A stretch of DNA of 64,000 nt, from assembly GCA_020850695.1 (NCBI GenBank), contig JADZEF010000419.1, forward strand, positions 1 through 64,000, in the 5' to 3' direction. Positions 46,860 through 56,127 of the stretch are shown here, piece by piece (positions within the stretch are counted from its first letter, which is position 1; every line of letters begins with the position of its first letter). The notes below the pieces were generated by a model. It did not search any database, was not told the DNA's origin, and saw only the letters and a program-made list of their open reading frames with translations. The position numbers and the translations under genes are program-made. Source of the DNA: Planctomycetaceae bacterium (GTDB taxonomy: Bacteria; Planctomycetota; Planctomycetia; Planctomycetales; Planctomycetaceae).

Positions 46860-47597
46860 TCAATGATCGGGATTCGCCGTCTTCTGGAGCGCTGTCGCGA
46901 GATCGGCCTCGATCAGCAGCAGCCGCTGCCAGCCGATCCACGCGAGGAACATTCCTTCTCCCTGGCCTTCCTGCAACTCGCCCGGCTGAGCCGACGGGCC
47001 AATCTCGCACGACGTCTGCACGACGTTCTGAATCTGGTCGTGGACGTACGCAAGGTAATCGGACAACTCGGCCCGCTGGGCCGCCGTCAGTCCGGAAGGC
47101 AGGGCGGGTGCTCCGCGGGGGAACAACGCCGTGCCAAGCGGCTTGCGGGGGATCAGGCCGCTCTCTTCGAACTCATCGAAGCCCGGTTCGTTGTGCGCGT
47201 AATAAGTGCCGTCCTCGGCAAGATCGTCCTCGGCTTCGTCGGGCCGGCGGGTGACGTCGGAACCGGAGCGGGCCGCGAGCATTTCCATGCGGTCGGCGAT
47301 TTCGGCGCGGCTTCCGTAGACCAGCATGCATCGGCCGATCGTGAGCTGGTCGCCGGGCTGCAGGACACGCATCTGCACAGGCTGGCCGTTGCAGCGGGTC
47401 CCGTTGGTGCTGTCGAGGTCGGTCAGGATGATGCGGCCGGCGTCTTCCTGGATCTTCGCATGGAAGCGGCTGACGCGCTCGTCGTTCAGGCGGATCCGGT
47501 TGTCGTCCTCGCGGCCGATCGAAATGGGCGTCGGGATGTTCTCAAAGACGCTGCCGCGCTCGAGTCCTTCGATCACCTGAATCGTGACCAGCGCCAT
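46860..47597 (-). CDS. FHA-domain protein
   Basis: A 245-residue cytosolic protein. Residues 1-100 are a forkhead-associated domain that binds phosphothreonine: ISIGREDDNRIRLNDERVSRFHA carries the conserved GR, S and H positions, and LTDLDSTNGTRCNG the NG. Residues ~105-165 are acidic and probably flexible. The C-terminal ~75 residues (LTAAQRAELSDYLAYVHDQIQNVVQTSCEIG; FLAWIGWQRLLLIEADLATAL) are helical. The partner Ser/Thr kinase is not in the window. It is 277 bp upstream of the DUF1501 gene on the same strand and probably separate from that cluster. Confidence 0.87.
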   Translation of the reverse strand: MALVTIQVIEGLERGSVFENIPTPISIGREDDNRIRLNDERVSRFHAKIQEDAGRIILTDLDSTNGTRCNGQPVQMRVLQPGDQLTIGRCMLVYGSRAEIADRMEMLAARSGSDVTRRPDEAEDDLAEDGTYYAHNEPGFDEFEESGLIPRKPLGTALFPRGAPALPSGLTAAQRAELSDYLAYVHDQIQNVVQTSCEIGPSAQPGELQEGQGEGMFLAWIGWQRLLLIEADLATALQKTANPDH

Positions 47598-48049
47598 GCC
47601 GCACCCGCCGCTTCACTGAGCAACTTGAACTGAAGTCGTCCCGGCTCCGCACGGCGCCACCATGGGCCACTCACAGTGACCGCCCCGCCGCCTGATCGGG
47701 TCGCCGACGCTGCGTGGCATCGTAACGCGGCGACAATCAATCCGCTTGTAGCATTCTGCGCCGAACATCGTCAAATGGAAGACGCAAACCGCGGAAAACG
47801 GCCAGGAACGACTTTTTCCGATTGGGAAATTCTTGACGATCGATCGGAGGCGCTCCTTAGAATGAAACCGTGCTGCAGGACCGGGCTATTCCGCAAGACC
47901 GGCATATTTTGCGCGGGTTCACCAGGAACGGGCGGACTTCTTCATTCGGGGTTCATCGTCGCGCGAGGACGCGTCCGATACCACCGAAATTGACGGAGCC
48001 TTGAATTCTGGCTTGCACGGAGGTTGCAACCCACGCGGAGCTACCTGCC
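47598..48049. other. Intergenic region, divergent
   Basis: This gap separates the divergent FHA and dolichol-kinase-like genes. A weak promoter-like pair for the plus strand (TTGACG at 47833, TAGAAT at 47858) has an over-long 19-bp spacing. No gene is supported. Confidence 0.45.
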
Positions 48050-48775
48050 GTGTCGACCGTCCTGAAATCTCCCCGCGCTGCCCGCACCCGCCCTTCACTT
48101 CCTGAATACACCGCCGAGGACGCGTTGGCCGGCCATTGGACCCAGGCCTCCAGCACTGAGCTGCGCCGCCGCCTCTGGCACATGGCCCCCGGCCTCCTGC
48201 CGTTCTTCCTGTGGCCCGTTCCTCACGAAGATCCGCTCTCGCCGACTCTGCTGGGGCTGATCGCCGTCGCGGGCCTCGGTTTGGCCGCCGGCGTCTACTT
48301 CGGCTACAACCTCATTCGCCGCTCCGAGCTCGATCGCGAGCAGCGGACCGCCGTGCTGGGCTACCTGTGCTCGGTCCTCACGATGATCTTCCTGTTCCCG
48401 TCCGCTCCCGAGATGGGATTGGCGGTGCTGGCGGTGCTGGCGTTCGGCGACGGCTCGGCGACGCTGGGAGGCATCTGGCTGGCGGGGCCGAAACTGCCCT
48501 GGAACCGCCGCAAGACGTGGAGCGGTCTGGCATCCTTTGTGGTGGTCGGGACGGCCATGGCCGCGACCGTCTACTGGGGCGAGTCGAACAACCTCGAGAA
48601 CCTGACGCCGGGTGTCAGTCCGCTGACCGCGATCCTCTGCACGCTGCCGGCAGTGATGCTCTCGGCCATTGCGGAGTCGATTCCATCGCGCGTCAACGAC
48701 AATATCCGCGTAGGAGTCGTCTCGTCGGTCATGGTTCTCTGCATGCACACGCTTCTCATCGGCTGGCCTGCCTGA
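48050..48775 (+). CDS. Dolichol-kinase / phosphatidate-cytidylyltransferase-like membrane protein
   Basis: A 241-residue multi-pass protein of the SEC59/DGK1/VTE5 type, which phosphorylate polyprenols, diacylglycerol or phytol with CTP. Seen: RRLWHMAPGLLPFFL, the FGDGSATLGG core motif with the conserved Asp, WNRRKTWSGL and SIPSRVNDNIRVGVV (the family EAxxxxxxDN region). Seven or so hydrophobic spans follow one another. GTG at 48050 begins it; an alternative start a little downstream would keep all spans. It might supply lipid carriers for glycosylation, but the GT2 gene is 13 kb away. Confidence 0.78.
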   Translation: MSTVLKSPRAARTRPSLPEYTAEDALAGHWTQASSTELRRRLWHMAPGLLPFFLWPVPHEDPLSPTLLGLIAVAGLGLAAGVYFGYNLIRRSELDREQRTAVLGYLCSVLTMIFLFPSAPEMGLAVLAVLAFGDGSATLGGIWLAGPKLPWNRRKTWSGLASFVVVGTAMAATVYWGESNNLENLTPGVSPLTAILCTLPAVMLSAIAESIPSRVNDNIRVGVVSSVMVLCMHTLLIGWPA

Positions 48776-48922
48776 CCGACGATTCGAATCAATCAGTCGC
48801 GCGTCAGTTTCGTCCGATGCCCTTCCGGAGTGGAAAGGTCGTCGGACGTTTTCCATTTAATTTCCGATCAAGGCACGCCCGCACAATCCGACGATCGACC
48901 GCGACCAGTCCGCCAATTATCG

Positions 48923-48948
48923 TTGACGGACTGTATCGCGTCCGTCAA
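48923..48948. promoter_or_regulatory. Perfect 9-bp-arm palindrome upstream of DUF1549 gene
   Basis: TTGACGGAC (48923-48931) and GTCCGTCAA (48940-48948) flank TGTATCGC. It lies about 107 bp upstream of the DUF1549/DUF1553 start and could be an operator or the terminator of the upstream gene. A related palindrome precedes the second DUF1549 gene (55823-55837). Confidence 0.5.
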
Positions 48949-49054
48949 AATGACCGATCAAAGAGCGCCTACCTGTTGATTGGCTCAGTCCCCTGAGCCC
49001 CTTTGACTCGATCCACCTGCTCGCCCCGCTTCGAGCTTTCGGGAGTCACGGATT

Positions 49055-50803
49055 GTGAACCGTCGAATCATTCCCCTCGCATTGCTGATCCTCGGGACGG
49101 CCGCATGGCTGTCGGGGTGGAATGTTCGTCAGGCTCCGGCCCAGGAAACGCAGCCTCCCGTGGCGGCCCCCGAATTCGGCGACGCGGCCATTGCCGAGAC
49201 GCCAACGCCGCTGCATGTCGAGATCGACCGGCTCATCCGGGAGCGGACGCCCAACTACGACTCGATGGCTGCCCCGTTGGCGACCGACGGCGAATTTCTG
49301 CGACGGGTTTCGCTCGACCTGACCGGGTTGCTCCCTTCGGTCGCCGAGACCCGTGCATTCCTCGCCGATACCGACCCTGCCAAGCGCGAAAAGGTCGTGA
49401 ACCGTCTTCTGGCCCATCCGTCCTATCCGCGCCACATGCAGCGGACATTCGACGTGGTGCTGATGCGGCGACTGGCCGCCAAGCACGTCGCGGCGCCGGC
49501 GTGGGAAACCTTCCTGCGAACGTCATTCGCCGAGGACAAAGGCTACGACCAGATCGTCCGCGAGATTCTCGCCGCGGATGGCACCGATCCCAAGGCCCGG
49601 GGACCAGCGCGGTTCCTGCTCGATCGCGAGGGGGACAGTCATGAGATCACCCGCGACGTCGCCCGCATCTTCCTGGGGGCGAACCTCGACTGTGCCCAAT
49701 GCCACGATCATCCCTCGGTCGATGGCTTCAAGCAGGCCCACTACTACGGCATCCAGGCGTTCGTCGTCCGCAGCTTTCTGTTTACCGACGAAAAAAAGGT
49801 CGCCATGATGGCCGAGAAGGCCGACGGCGAAGTGACCTTCGAATCGGTCTTCGAGATCCGCGACAAGAAATCGTCCGGACCGAAATCTCTCCCGCCGCAG
49901 ATCTTCGAAAAGGTCTCGTTCACCGAGCCGAAGTTCGACAAGGGAAAAGAGTACGTCGTCGCTCCGGATCCGAAGAAGAAAGAAGTGCGGCCGATCCCGA
50001 AGTTCAGCCGCCGCGCCCACCTCGCCGAGGCGGTCGCTTCCCGCGACAACCGCCGCTTCGCCCGCACCGCCGTCAACCGCGTCTGGTCGATCCTGTTCGC
50101 CCGCGGTCTCGTCCACCCCGTCGACATGGATCACGCCGCCAATCCGCCCTCGCATCCCGAGTTGCTTGATTTGTTGACCGACGAGTTCATGCGGAACCGT
50201 TTCGATGTCCGGTGGCTGCTCCGCGAGATCGTCTTGAGTTCCACCTATCAGAGGTCGAGTCAGCGCCCCGTCGGTGCGGATGGCAAGGCGGAGTTCCCGC
50301 CGGAAACCGCGTTTGCCCAGGCTCCCGTCCGGGCGCTGTCTCCCGCGCAGTTCGCATGGTCTTACTGTCAAGCGACCGGCGAAGCCGACGTCCAGAGGAA
50401 CGCGCTGGGCAACAAGCTGAGTGAAGAGACCCTCTTTCAACGCCTGGCCGGATACGAGTCCCAGTTCACCAACCGCTTCGGCGGCCAGCCCGGCAAGCCG
50501 GTGGAAGGACTGGAGGCGACGATCGACCAGGCGCTGTGGCTGTCGAATGACGCGGGCGTGCTGAGCCTTCTTAACGTCCGTCCTGGCAGCCTGTCGGATC
50601 GGTTGGTCAAGTTGCCGGCCGACAACCCCGCGGCCATTGCGGAAGAGCTTTACTTGACGACCCTCGTCCGTCCGCCGACGCCGCAGGAAGTGGCCGAAGT
50701 GGCGGAATACCTCAAGGACACGACGCCTGAAACGCGGCCCAATGCGATCAAGGATCTTGTCTGGGCCGTGACGATGTCATCCGAGTTCCGTGTGTTGCAT
50801 TGA
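49055..50803 (+). CDS. DUF1549 / DUF1553 domain exported protein
   Basis: A 582-residue planctomycete protein. The signal is MNRRIIPLALLILGTAAWL. DUF1549 covers about 55-255 (LRRVSLDLTGLLPS, the LGANLDCAQCHDHP box whose CxxCH may bind haem or metal), and DUF1553 about 325-570 (RRAHLAEAVASRDNRRFARTAVNR, PSHPELLDLLTDEF, LLREIVLSSTYQRSS). GTG start; GGGAG lies nine bases upstream. It sits 162 bp upstream of a DUF1501 gene, the classical pairing, with an inverted repeat between them. Thought to be part of an exported oxidative or degradation apparatus; the real function is unknown. Confidence 0.9.
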   Translation: MNRRIIPLALLILGTAAWLSGWNVRQAPAQETQPPVAAPEFGDAAIAETPTPLHVEIDRLIRERTPNYDSMAAPLATDGEFLRRVSLDLTGLLPSVAETRAFLADTDPAKREKVVNRLLAHPSYPRHMQRTFDVVLMRRLAAKHVAAPAWETFLRTSFAEDKGYDQIVREILAADGTDPKARGPARFLLDREGDSHEITRDVARIFLGANLDCAQCHDHPSVDGFKQAHYYGIQAFVVRSFLFTDEKKVAMMAEKADGEVTFESVFEIRDKKSSGPKSLPPQIFEKVSFTEPKFDKGKEYVVAPDPKKKEVRPIPKFSRRAHLAEAVASRDNRRFARTAVNRVWSILFARGLVHPVDMDHAANPPSHPELLDLLTDEFMRNRFDVRWLLREIVLSSTYQRSSQRPVGADGKAEFPPETAFAQAPVRALSPAQFAWSYCQATGEADVQRNALGNKLSEETLFQRLAGYESQFTNRFGGQPGKPVEGLEATIDQALWLSNDAGVLSLLNVRPGSLSDRLVKLPADNPAAIAEELYLTTLVRPPTPQEVAEVAEYLKDTTPETRPNAIKDLVWAVTMSSEFRVLH

Positions 50804-50824
50804 CTCTGGTCAGAGCATCTTGCC

Positions 50825-50901
50825 GTAGCACGGGCATACCTGCCCGTGGGTGAATGGGTTCGAGATGGGATGGGTCGCACGGGCAGGAGTGCCCGTGCTA
50901 C
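50825..50901. repeat. Intergenic inverted repeat with nested hairpins
   Basis: GTAGCACGGGCA at 50825 is mirrored by TGCCCGTGCTAC ending at 50901, and each arm also contains its own hairpin (CGGGCA/TGCCCG). It separates the DUF1549/DUF1553 gene from DUF1501. Confidence 0.85.
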
Positions 50902-50965
50902 AGTCCGATGAAGCTCATATGCACATTCCTCGAAACGCCCCCCGCTGACGATTTCGGAGCCCGCC

Positions 50966-52240
50966 ATGACATATTCGCCCGCCTGTGGTTCCGCCGCCCA
51001 CCTCTCTCGTCGCTCGTTCCTTCAGGGAGTGACCACCGGAGCGCTGGGGGCGATAGGGTTCGCCGGCCTGACGCACGCGCGGGCGGCCGAGCAGTTGACG
51101 CGGGCGCAGAAGCAGGTCGTGGTCTTCTGGCTTTCGGGCGGAGTGAGCCAGCTCGAGACGTGGGATCCGAAGCCGGGCACCGACAACGGCGGTCCGTTCC
51201 AGACGATCGAGACCTCGGTCCCCGGAACGCACATCTGCGAACTGCTGCCCTACACGGCGAAGCAGATGCATCACCTGGCCCTCGTCCGCGGCATCAACAC
51301 GAAGGAAGGAGATCACGGCAAGGGGGCGTACATCATGCAGCACGGCTACAAGAAGACGCCGGGCTTTGAGTATCCCCATCTCGGCTCGGCCTTCTCGTCG
51401 CTGCTGACGCCCGCCGGCAGCCCGCTGCCTGGCTACATTCACGTTGCGGGGGGCGCCAACGCCAAGGACGCCTCCTTCCTGGGACCGCGGCATGCTCCGG
51501 TGGCCCTTGCCAACGGCAAGGCGCCCGATCATCTCGACCGCGCGGCGGGAATGACGGCCGAAGCCGACGCCAAGCGCCGGGCCATGCGGGCGAAGGTGAG
51601 CCAGCAGTTCTCCACCGGACGCAAGGCGACTGAGACGGAAGCCTACAGCGCCTCGTACGACCAGGCGGCCTCGCTCATGGCACGGAAAGATATCTTCGAC
51701 TTCAGCACGATCAGCGAGGCCGACTTCGCCCGCTACGGCAAGCACGACTTCGCCCGCCACTGCCTGATGGCCCGCAAACTCGTCGAGAACGGCGTCACCT
51801 TCACGAAGGTGAATCACCGCGAGTACGACACCCACTCCGAGAACTTCAACTTCCACATCGAGCAGCTGGGCGAGTTCGACCAGCCGTTCGCCGCGTTCGT
51901 CGAGGACCTCGCCGACCGCGGGCTCTTGGCGAACACGCTGGTCATCGTCATGTGCGAGTTCGGCCGCACGCCGCGGATCAACCAGCGCGTCGGCCGCGAC
52001 CACTGGGGCACCGCCTGGTCAATCGCGGTGGGGGGCGCCGGCATCAAAGGGGGGGCGGTCGTCGGCAAGACGAACGAGAACGGGACGAAGGTCATCGACC
52101 GTGAAGTCGACGGCGGGCACCTCTTCCACACCTATTACAAGGCGGTGGGGATCGACTCGACGCAGCCCTTCTGGGACAACGACCGCCCGTACCACAAGGC
52201 CGATCCGCAGGCCAGCGCCATCGACGAAATCCTCGCCTGA
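50966..52240 (+). CDS. DUF1501 family exported protein (Tat substrate)
   Basis: A 424-residue DUF1501 protein, the shortest of the five. The Tat signal is SRRSFLQGVTTGALGAIGFAGL. Motifs: VVFWLSGGVSQLETWDPKPGTD (first box), LMARKLVENGVTFTKV, CEFGRTPRIN, GRDHWGTAWS and VGGAGIKGGAVVG. ATG at 50966 follows a ribosome-binding-like GGAG. It follows a DUF1549/DUF1553 gene on the same strand, so the two form the conventional pair and are probably expressed together. Confidence 0.9.
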   Translation: MTYSPACGSAAHLSRRSFLQGVTTGALGAIGFAGLTHARAAEQLTRAQKQVVVFWLSGGVSQLETWDPKPGTDNGGPFQTIETSVPGTHICELLPYTAKQMHHLALVRGINTKEGDHGKGAYIMQHGYKKTPGFEYPHLGSAFSSLLTPAGSPLPGYIHVAGGANAKDASFLGPRHAPVALANGKAPDHLDRAAGMTAEADAKRRAMRAKVSQQFSTGRKATETEAYSASYDQAASLMARKDIFDFSTISEADFARYGKHDFARHCLMARKLVENGVTFTKVNHREYDTHSENFNFHIEQLGEFDQPFAAFVEDLADRGLLANTLVIVMCEFGRTPRINQRVGRDHWGTAWSIAVGGAGIKGGAVVGKTNENGTKVIDREVDGGHLFHTYYKAVGIDSTQPFWDNDRPYHKADPQASAIDEILA

Positions 52241-52720
52241 GATCTCGTAAAGGACGTGACAACCGGTCAGGCGTCGCCGTCCGCGGCACGCCTTCGGGGC
52301 AAGGAAGCCGTGGCAGACCGCGGTTTCTACTCGATGAGCGACTTCGATTCCCGCTCGAGAGGTCTCGGGCCAGGTTTCCCCGTTGCGATCCGCCGGCACC
52401 GTTCTCCGCGCCTTCGCGGTCAATCCCTTCTGCCGACGGGAATCGCATTCCAGGCCGGAAGAATGCCGAGATGCGGAGTGCGCCGCACTCGCCGCGCTTT
52501 GAGGCGGATTGCGACGGGCGGGAAGAGCGAGTGGCTGACGGGCACTTGCGGCGAGCGGCCGACAGGCCGCTTCAAACCGCAAAGCGTCGACGGGCGGGAA
52601 CCGCGGATCCGATCCAAGTCCTGATCGGGGAAAACCGCCACGAACGGCGATGCGCCCTGTCGGTCGGGCGCAATCGAACGGCCGCGACGCTCGATCAGAA
52701 CGTTCACAGCGCCGCGCGAA
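52241..52720. other. Intergenic region between convergent DUF1501 and csrA
   Basis: No gene is supported in 480 bp. A perfect small hairpin (AGCGGCC-GACA-GGCCGCT, 52554-52571) could terminate either gene. Confidence 0.5.
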
Positions 52721-52918
52721 TCACTTGTCGAGCGGCAGATTGCTCTCGTGATCCCGCTCGCGCTTGATCGCTTCGTACACTTCCTGACGGTGCACGGTGA
52801 CGTCTTTCGGAGCGTCGATCCCGAGGCGGACTTTGTCCCCGCGGATCTCGATCACCATGATGGTGATCCGGTCCCCGATGATGATCTTTTCGTCCTTTTT
52901 GCGGCTCAAGACGAGCAT
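52721..52918 (-). CDS. csrA: Carbon storage regulator CsrA
   Basis: A 65-residue dimeric RNA-binding protein that recognises GGA in hairpin loops near ribosome-binding sites to control translation. The sequence MLVLSRKKDEKIIIGD is the canonical start, followed by IEIRGDKVRLGIDAPKDVTVHRQEVYEAI, which holds the conserved Arg/Leu-Gly and VHR residues. The C-terminal tail (RDHESNLPLDK) is family-typical. The frame extends upstream but that part is not CsrA. The leader contains AGGGA ahead of the ATG, which could allow autoregulation. No flagellar gene is adjacent. Confidence 0.96.
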   Translation of the reverse strand: MLVLSRKKDEKIIIGDRITIMVIEIRGDKVRLGIDAPKDVTVHRQEVYEAIKRERDHESNLPLDK

Positions 52919-53300
52919 AGCCAGTCCCTGCTTTGCATGGGAGTATGAGAATGAGTGGGTGAACGTTTCCAATTCTAAACCCGCTTTCTCGACGCGCTGA
53001 AAAATGCCGTCATGTTTCCACGGCAAAACAGGACAACAAGGGAGACGCTGACGCCTTTCCCGAACGTGACGCCTGCACGGCGATGTCCGCCCGCAACGTT
53101 TCTTCCTGTCAGGAAAACTGGATTGGCCGAAAACCTCGCGCGGCCGGCGATCCCTTCCGTTCCATTCCGGCGACTGATGCGATCGCTACAGTCGGATTCC
53201 GGGCGGTGCGCACGGAGGCGCTTCGGCAGCAGTCGGGGGGCCCGGGCTCGACGCGGCATCGCCGCCGCGAATTCCGGGGAAGCTCGCCGGTCAGTCACCG
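52919..53300. other. Intergenic region upstream of csrA
   Basis: The csrA promoter should lie here; TAGAAT on the minus strand (52972-52977) is a candidate -10 without a good -35. No gene is supported. Confidence 0.45.
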
Positions 53301-54194
53301 TCAGCCGATCAACCGCCGGATCGTCGCCAGGCTCTTCGCCGCTGTGGCATCCAGGTTCGCCTCGCTCCCCCCGCCCCGGACCGGCGAGCACATCTCGTAG
53401 GCGACGAACCCATCGAACCCTCCGTCCTTCAATCCCTGGAAGAAGGCCGGAAGGTCCAGGAACCCGTCCCCCAGCGGCACCGCACGGACGGCGGGCGGGT
53501 CGAGGCGCTCGTAGTTCACCAGCTCGGGGCGATAACGGAAGCGGTCGAGCCGCACGTAGTCGGCCAGCGTCGTCTGAACCATCCGCGGCGCCAGGCGGCG
53601 AGCCGAGGCATAGAGGTCGGTCCCATGCAGCGCGGGCGCCCAGGGATCGAACATCGCCCGCAGGTTGGGATGATCGACGTCATCCAGGAGTTCCTCGAAG
53701 GCCTCGGCCGAAACTCCGACGTCATGGTGGTTCTGAAGTCCCAGGGTCACTCCGAAGTCCGCCGCGACCGACGCCGATTCACGCAGCGCCCGCACGCAGC
53801 GGTCCCAATCGGATTGATATTCCTTCTGGTCGGTGAAGTATCCGCTGAAGACCCGCACGAGGCGGGCGCCGAGCGTCCGGGCCATCCGGGACAGTTCGGC
53901 CACATAGCGGACCTGCATCTCGACGAACGGGACTTCCGCCGCGGTGCGAGTGGCGGTGAAGTCGGTGTATCCGGCCATCGTGGCGATCGTCAGGCCAAGG
54001 CGTTGTGCGGCGTCGCGAATCGGGGCAAGCGACTCCTCGGAACCGTAATCGAGCACCGAGAGGTGCGGCCGCTTTCCGCCGAGTTCCACGGCGGGATAGC
54101 CCAGCACCGCGGCTTTCTCGAGAAAATCCAGGACGCTCAGGCGATGCTGACCCCAGGCGCCGGCATAGCTTACGGAGAACAGAGTCGGGATCAT
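53301..54194 (-). CDS. Sugar phosphate isomerase/epimerase family TIM-barrel protein
   Basis: A 297-residue cytosolic protein of the xylose-isomerase-like (AP endonuclease 2) fold. Seen: strand FSVSYAGAWGQ, FLEKAAVLGYPAVELGG, the TIATMAGYTDF strand, ARLVRVFSGY, LGLQNHHDVG with the metal-binding His, LRAMFDPWAP with Asp, and the final FDGFVAYEMCSP strand with the metal-binding Glu. Divalent-metal isomerisation of a sugar or inositol derivative is expected. ATG at 54194 starts the first strand. It is divergent from the HD gene. Confidence 0.87.
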   Translation of the reverse strand: MIPTLFSVSYAGAWGQHRLSVLDFLEKAAVLGYPAVELGGKRPHLSVLDYGSEESLAPIRDAAQRLGLTIATMAGYTDFTATRTAAEVPFVEMQVRYVAELSRMARTLGARLVRVFSGYFTDQKEYQSDWDRCVRALRESASVAADFGVTLGLQNHHDVGVSAEAFEELLDDVDHPNLRAMFDPWAPALHGTDLYASARRLAPRMVQTTLADYVRLDRFRYRPELVNYERLDPPAVRAVPLGDGFLDLPAFFQGLKDGGFDGFVAYEMCSPVRGGGSEANLDATAAKSLATIRRLIG

Positions 54195-54326
54195 GGAGTT
54201 GTGCCGGTCGGAATCGACGGTCGAGAAAGCGCGGATCGAATGCTGCGCATCTTGCCGCACACCGTCCCCCAGCGAAAGTCACGACGGCCGTCGCGAACCA
54301 CTCTCAGGCCCCGTTGTCTTTTCTGC

Positions 54327-54941
54327 ATGACCACAGAACCGACAAATCCCACGCTGGTTCAACCGTGCGATGTCGTCTCATCGTCGGCAGGGACGGTCCA
54401 TGGCATCGAGCTCGAAACCGAGCTTGAGCGACGGATTGCAAGCGATCCCCGCTGGCAACTGGGGCTCGACTGGGGCCGACCTCGTCCCGGTCATCCCGAG
54501 GGATCAATTCGTGCGCATCTCCAGACCGTGCTCGCGAATGTCGATCGCTTGTTCGGCGACTCTCCGCTGCGTCGAAAGCTTCGACTGATCGCACTGATTC
54601 ACGATACGTTCAAGCACGAAGTCGATCCGGACAGGCCCCGTTCGGGTGCGAATCATCACGGGATGATCGCCCGCCGGTTTGCCGAACCTCTGATCGACGA
54701 CCAGGACGTGCTGGACGTCATTGAACTGCACGATGAGGCATACAACGCCTGGCAGAAAGGGTCCCGTGACGGACGATGGGACCGGGCGATTGAGAGAGTC
54801 GATGCACTTCTCGATCGTCTGGGTCCAACACGGACTCTTTTTGTTGGCTTTTACCGTTGTGACAATTCGGTGGAAGGGAAAGCGTCCGACAGTTACGACT
54901 GGCTCCAGTTGCAGATCACTCGGCGATACGCCGCCAGGTGA
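54327..54941 (+). CDS. HD-domain protein, putative metal-dependent phosphohydrolase
   Basis: A 204-residue protein. The first His candidate is in SIRAHLQTVLANV (about residue 62), the HD pair in LIALIHDTFKHE (about residue 92) and later His/Asp candidates in LDVIELHDEAYNAW, arranged as in HD hydrolases. The C-terminal ~60 residues (helical, ending QITRRYAAR) are unassigned. The frame continues upstream but only as the shadow of the isomerase gene. The enzyme may hydrolyse a nucleotide; substrate unknown. Confidence 0.72.
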   Translation: MTTEPTNPTLVQPCDVVSSSAGTVHGIELETELERRIASDPRWQLGLDWGRPRPGHPEGSIRAHLQTVLANVDRLFGDSPLRRKLRLIALIHDTFKHEVDPDRPRSGANHHGMIARRFAEPLIDDQDVLDVIELHDEAYNAWQKGSRDGRWDRAIERVDALLDRLGPTRTLFVGFYRCDNSVEGKASDSYDWLQLQITRRYAAR

Positions 54942-55029
54942 GAGTCGTGCTCAGATTCGACGAGCGTTTTGAAGCTCTCACGATGCCTCGATGACGAGCG
55001 GGTTGCTGAGATGAGGGGTTAAAAAGCAA

Positions 55030-55082
55030 AACGGGTTCAAAAGCGAGCGGGCAGGACCTGCCACAACTCTTTTGAACCCGTT
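55030..55082. terminator. Long hairpin with perfect 14-bp outer stem
   Basis: AACGGGTTCAAAAG (55030-55043) pairs exactly with 55069-55082, and the loop contains a second hairpin (GCAGG/CCTGC). It lies between the convergent HD and acidic-protein genes, consistent with a bidirectional terminator. Confidence 0.6.
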
Positions 55083-55176
55083 CAGAGATCCACTGCACCT
55101 GGCAGTGCTTTCGCGTTCACCGTTCGCGCCCGGCCGCGACCCAGTCATCCGGTCGCGATGCGGCGGCGGGAGTCGC

Positions 55177-55476
55177 TCAGCCCTCTTCTTCTTCGTCTTC
55201 GTCGTCCAGGGTATCATCGGCCGCCAATGCAGCGCCCAGCGGCCCATGGTCGTAGCAATCTTCGTCATGCCACAGCGGGAGACCGGCCGCATAGCGGGCG
55301 GCGAGGACACGCACCTTGTCTTCCGAGCCCGGCTTCGCGGCGGTCGGAATGATCGGATCAATCCCTAACGCGGCGTAATCGAACTCCTCGAAAGACTCGT
55401 CGTAGTCCACTCCGTATTCCTCATCCAACACATCCGTGTCAGAGTCGACCTCGAGGGCGGATTCTTTGTACGCCAT
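55177..55476 (-). CDS. Acidic hypothetical protein, 99 aa
   Basis: A small, very acidic soluble protein: ALEVDSDTDVLDEEYGVDYDE near the start and LDDEDEEEEG at the end flank a moderately conserved-looking core (KVRVLAARYAAGLPLWHDEDCYDHG). No signal or membrane segment. I do not recognise the family. ATG at 55476 is preceded by GAGAG on the minus strand, a usable ribosome-binding site, and the frame upstream does not look coding. Acidic small proteins of this size are often binding partners, but nothing here identifies one. Confidence 0.6.
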   Translation of the reverse strand: MAYKESALEVDSDTDVLDEEYGVDYDESFEEFDYAALGIDPIIPTAAKPGSEDKVRVLAARYAAGLPLWHDEDCYDHGPLGAALAADDTLDDEDEEEEG

Positions 55477-56127
55477 GCCACTCTCTCCCACAACTTCTAT
55501 CGAACACGAGGGAAATGGAAATCTGCGACGCCGCCGGCACGCCGACCTGGACTTCGGAAGTACTGAAGAGCAAAGATCCTGAGCGGGCACTCATCCCAAG
55601 GGTGTCGGGAGGGGCCAGACCGCAGGGAGTTACTTCAGGAAGACGTCAAAAGGTGGGCGAATCAGGCTGGACCGATAACGATCGGCTGCCAGCCGGTTGG
55701 AACACCGGCGAAGAAGAAACTCTTCTTCCATTTTGCTGCAAACAGTGCGCAACCGCACGACAATTGCAGATCAAATGACTTACAGCGACCGCCAATCAGC
55801 TAAGGCCGATTTTTGGGTCGTATTGACGAATTGTCAACGAAAAAACTCAAAACGATCGGCAATTCGCGGAAATTGAAGCCTCGCGCCGTCGGCGCGCGAG
55901 GTTGTGACGGCAACTGCAATCGAATTCCAATTCGATCGTCTCGCGCGCGAGGCAATTGACGCATTTTGTCCCGATGTTCTGATGCATTGCGCGACTCGAC
56001 GATAGTCAGCGGCGAAGTCTTCCGTCACACTGACCGTCACAAGGAATGGGATAAACATCCGATTCTCCGTCCGCCGTCACACGGCATGCAGCGGCTTGTT
56101 CCGCGGAGCCATCCTGAGACCCTCATC
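55477..56127. other. Long intergenic region upstream of PSCyt1/DUF1549 gene
   Basis: A 651-bp divergent gap, noticeably more AT-rich than its surroundings around 55740-55870. It holds the palindrome TTGAC-GAATT-GTCAA (55823-55837), a GC hairpin (CCTCGCGC/GCGCGAGG, 55879-55901) and a near-palindrome around 55919-55936. No gene is supported; this looks like a regulatory region. Confidence 0.6.
55823..55837. promoter_or_regulatory. TTGAC-N5-GTCAA palindrome upstream of DUF1549 gene
   Basis: TTGAC (55823-55827) and GTCAA (55833-55837) flank GAATT, inside the AT-rich part of the upstream region and about 290 bp before the gene. It resembles the longer palindrome at 48923. Confidence 0.45.
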
